14,028 nt of DNA, taken from assembly GCA_947380915.1 (NCBI GenBank), contig CANCSY010000062.1:1-14028 (forward strand). The letters are read 5' to 3'. The position numbers and the translations under genes were made by a program. Below are positions 12,841 to 14,028 of the stretch, one piece after another. Below the pieces are notes generated by a model. It saw only the letters and a list, made by a program, of their open reading frames with translations, made no database searches and was not told where the DNA came from. The DNA is from Beijerinckiaceae bacterium (lineage in GTDB: Bacteria > Pseudomonadota > Alphaproteobacteria > Rhizobiales > Beijerinckiaceae). The first letter of the stretch is position 1. The number at the start of each line of letters is the position of its first letter.

Positions 12841-14001
12841 TCAGATCACAATGAGGTCGGCATGCAGGGCGCCTGCCTGCTTGAGAGCTTCCAGAATCGC
12901 GACGAGATCACTGGGGGATGCGCCCACAGCATTTACTGCGTCAACGATGCTGGCGAGTTGCACGTCTGGAGCAAAGAGGAAGGTGCGCACGGGGGCCAGA
13001 TCGGCGACAATCTGGCTGTCGCGGGTAACCGCAGTCTGGCCGGCCGCGTTTGTGTTGCCGATGCCACCACCTCCAGCATTGGGTTGCGAGACGTTGAGGT
13101 TTTCCTTGATGCGCACGGTCAGGCTGCCATGTGACACCGCAGCCGGCGTCACGCGCACACCTTCGCTGATGACAATGGTGCCTGTGCGCGAATTGACGAT
13201 GACGCGGGCAGGGGGCGCCGATGGGGTCACCATAAGGTCTTCAATCGCCGCCATGAAGGAAACGCGGCGGTCGAGATCCTTTGGCGCGATAACCTTCACA
13301 GTTGTGGCGTCAAGGGCTATCGCAGTGCCTGCACCGAAATTGCCATTGACAGCCGCAGCCAAGCGCATGGCGTTCGTGAAATCGGGCGAGTTCAGATTCA
13401 GCATAAGGGATTGCGCTGTTTCAAACGGACTCGCAACCATACGCTCAACGGTGGCGCCATCGGGAATGCGACCAACGGTCGGAATGTTGACGGTCAGCGT
13501 CGAACCATCCTTGCCCGTAATGCCGAGACCGCCGACAGCCAGATTTCCCTGCGCGACCGCATAGGTTTCGTTGTCGGCGCCGACCAACTGGGTAATGAGC
13601 AGGCTACCGCCTCGCAGGCTTGAGGCCTTGCCCATGGAGGACACTGTTATATCGATTTTCTGACCAGGCTTGGCGAAGGCCGGCAACTCTGCCGTCACCA
13701 TCACAGCCGCGACATTCTTGGCGTCAATGTTACTTGTCTGGGGTATGGACATGCCGAAACGTTGCAGCAAGCTCTGAACGGTTTGTTTCGTCGCCTCGAC
13801 GTTGCCGTCGCCCGTGCCATTGAGGCCCACGACGATTCCATATCCGACCAGTTGGTTGGAGCGCACGCCGCCAATGGAGACCATGTCCTTCACGCGGTCG
13901 CGGGCAGGAGGCGGGGCTTGCGCAAATCCCTTGTCAGAAAGGTTTGGCAGAAGGATCGACGCAAGTATTGTGGCGACGGCAAACTTGTTTGTGTTGGTCA
14001 T
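12841..14001 (-). CDS. flgI: Flagellar P-ring protein FlgI
   Basis: FlgI forms the P-ring, the bushing in the peptidoglycan layer through which the rod passes. The 386-residue protein has a Sec signal peptide (hydrophobic stretch about 8-20, likely cleavage after the AQA ending at residue 29). The family core follows: RVKDMVSIGGVRSNQLVGYG then IVVGLNGTGD (about 36-65), AAVMVTAELPAFAKPGQKID, SSLRGGSLLITQLVGADNET and YAVAQGNLAVGG. The C-terminal part has VNSRTGTIVISEGVRVTPAA, VSHGSLTVRI and the final LVAILEALKQAGALHADLIV. Enteric FlgI is about 365 aa, so the length is normal. The ATG has AGGA about seven bases upstream. It is the first operon gene visible; only 27 bases remain upstream, so whether flgA precedes it cannot be seen. 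Confidence 0.97.
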   Translation of the reverse strand: MTNTNKFAVATILASILLPNLSDKGFAQAPPPARDRVKDMVSIGGVRSNQLVGYGIVVGLNGTGDGNVEATKQTVQSLLQRFGMSIPQTSNIDAKNVAAVMVTAELPAFAKPGQKIDITVSSMGKASSLRGGSLLITQLVGADNETYAVAQGNLAVGGLGITGKDGSTLTVNIPTVGRIPDGATVERMVASPFETAQSLMLNLNSPDFTNAMRLAAAVNGNFGAGTAIALDATTVKVIAPKDLDRRVSFMAAIEDLMVTPSAPPARVIVNSRTGTIVISEGVRVTPAAVSHGSLTVRIKENLNVSQPNAGGGGIGNTNAAGQTAVTRDSQIVADLAPVRTFLFAPDVQLASIVDAVNAVGASPSDLVAILEALKQAGALHADLIVI

Positions 14002-14028
14002 GTCATCGATCCTAGATGGGCGTAATCA

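Noticed and set aside
12851..13564. Plus-strand frame of 237 aa opposite flgI
   Set aside because: It is antisense to canonical FlgI, has no motif, and has shadow-like Arg/Ser/Thr composition.
14002..14028. End of an upstream gene (such as flgA) overlapping the flgI start at ATGA
   Set aside because: An open frame ending in TGA at 14000-13998 exists, but only nine codons are visible and they do not identify a gene.

Overview
This window is part of a flagellar gene cluster, almost certainly from an alphaproteobacterium (possibly Rhizobiales or Rhodospirillales; the sequence alone does not settle the order). The reasons are the alpha-type flagellin ends, a single-domain FlgJ next to flgI, flgK and flgL, and a separate soluble lytic transglycosylase. 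Nearly everything present serves the outer part of the flagellum: P-ring, rod assembly, hook-filament junction, cap and filament.

Layout. 1-591 (+) is the 3' end of one flagellin, cut by the window edge, followed by a strong terminator. 942-2216 (+) is a second, complete flagellin with a sigma-28-like promoter, a structured leader and its own terminator. 2345-4548 (+) is an apparent operon of fliD (filament cap) and two unrecognised genes (62 and 181 aa), led by a sigma-54-like promoter and closed by a 14-bp-stem terminator. 4659-5627 (-) is a lytic transglycosylase with its own sigma-54-like promoter. 5744-6190 (+) is a small single-pass membrane protein of unknown function. 6174-14001 (-) is a tight operon flgI-flgJ-flgK-flgL with gaps of 7, 4 and 8 nt; its promoter lies outside the window.

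How they work together. FlgI builds the P-ring. FlgJ, which has no muramidase domain here, would cap the growing rod, and the nearby transglycosylase probably supplies the peptidoglycan cutting. FlgK and FlgL join hook to filament. FliD caps the filament while the two flagellins polymerise. Apparent promoter types (sigma-54 for fliD and the transglycosylase, sigma-28 for flagellin) suggest a staged flagellar hierarchy.

The most unusual element is FlgK: 1750 residues, about three times the enteric length. Between its normal ends lies an insert of about 1,175 residues with six diverged copies of a Trp/Leu-Gly-Phe-marked module, four of them spaced at exactly 91 residues. This looks like a large elaboration on the surface of the hook-filament junction. 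No RNA genes, CRISPR arrays, insertion sequences or phage genes were seen.
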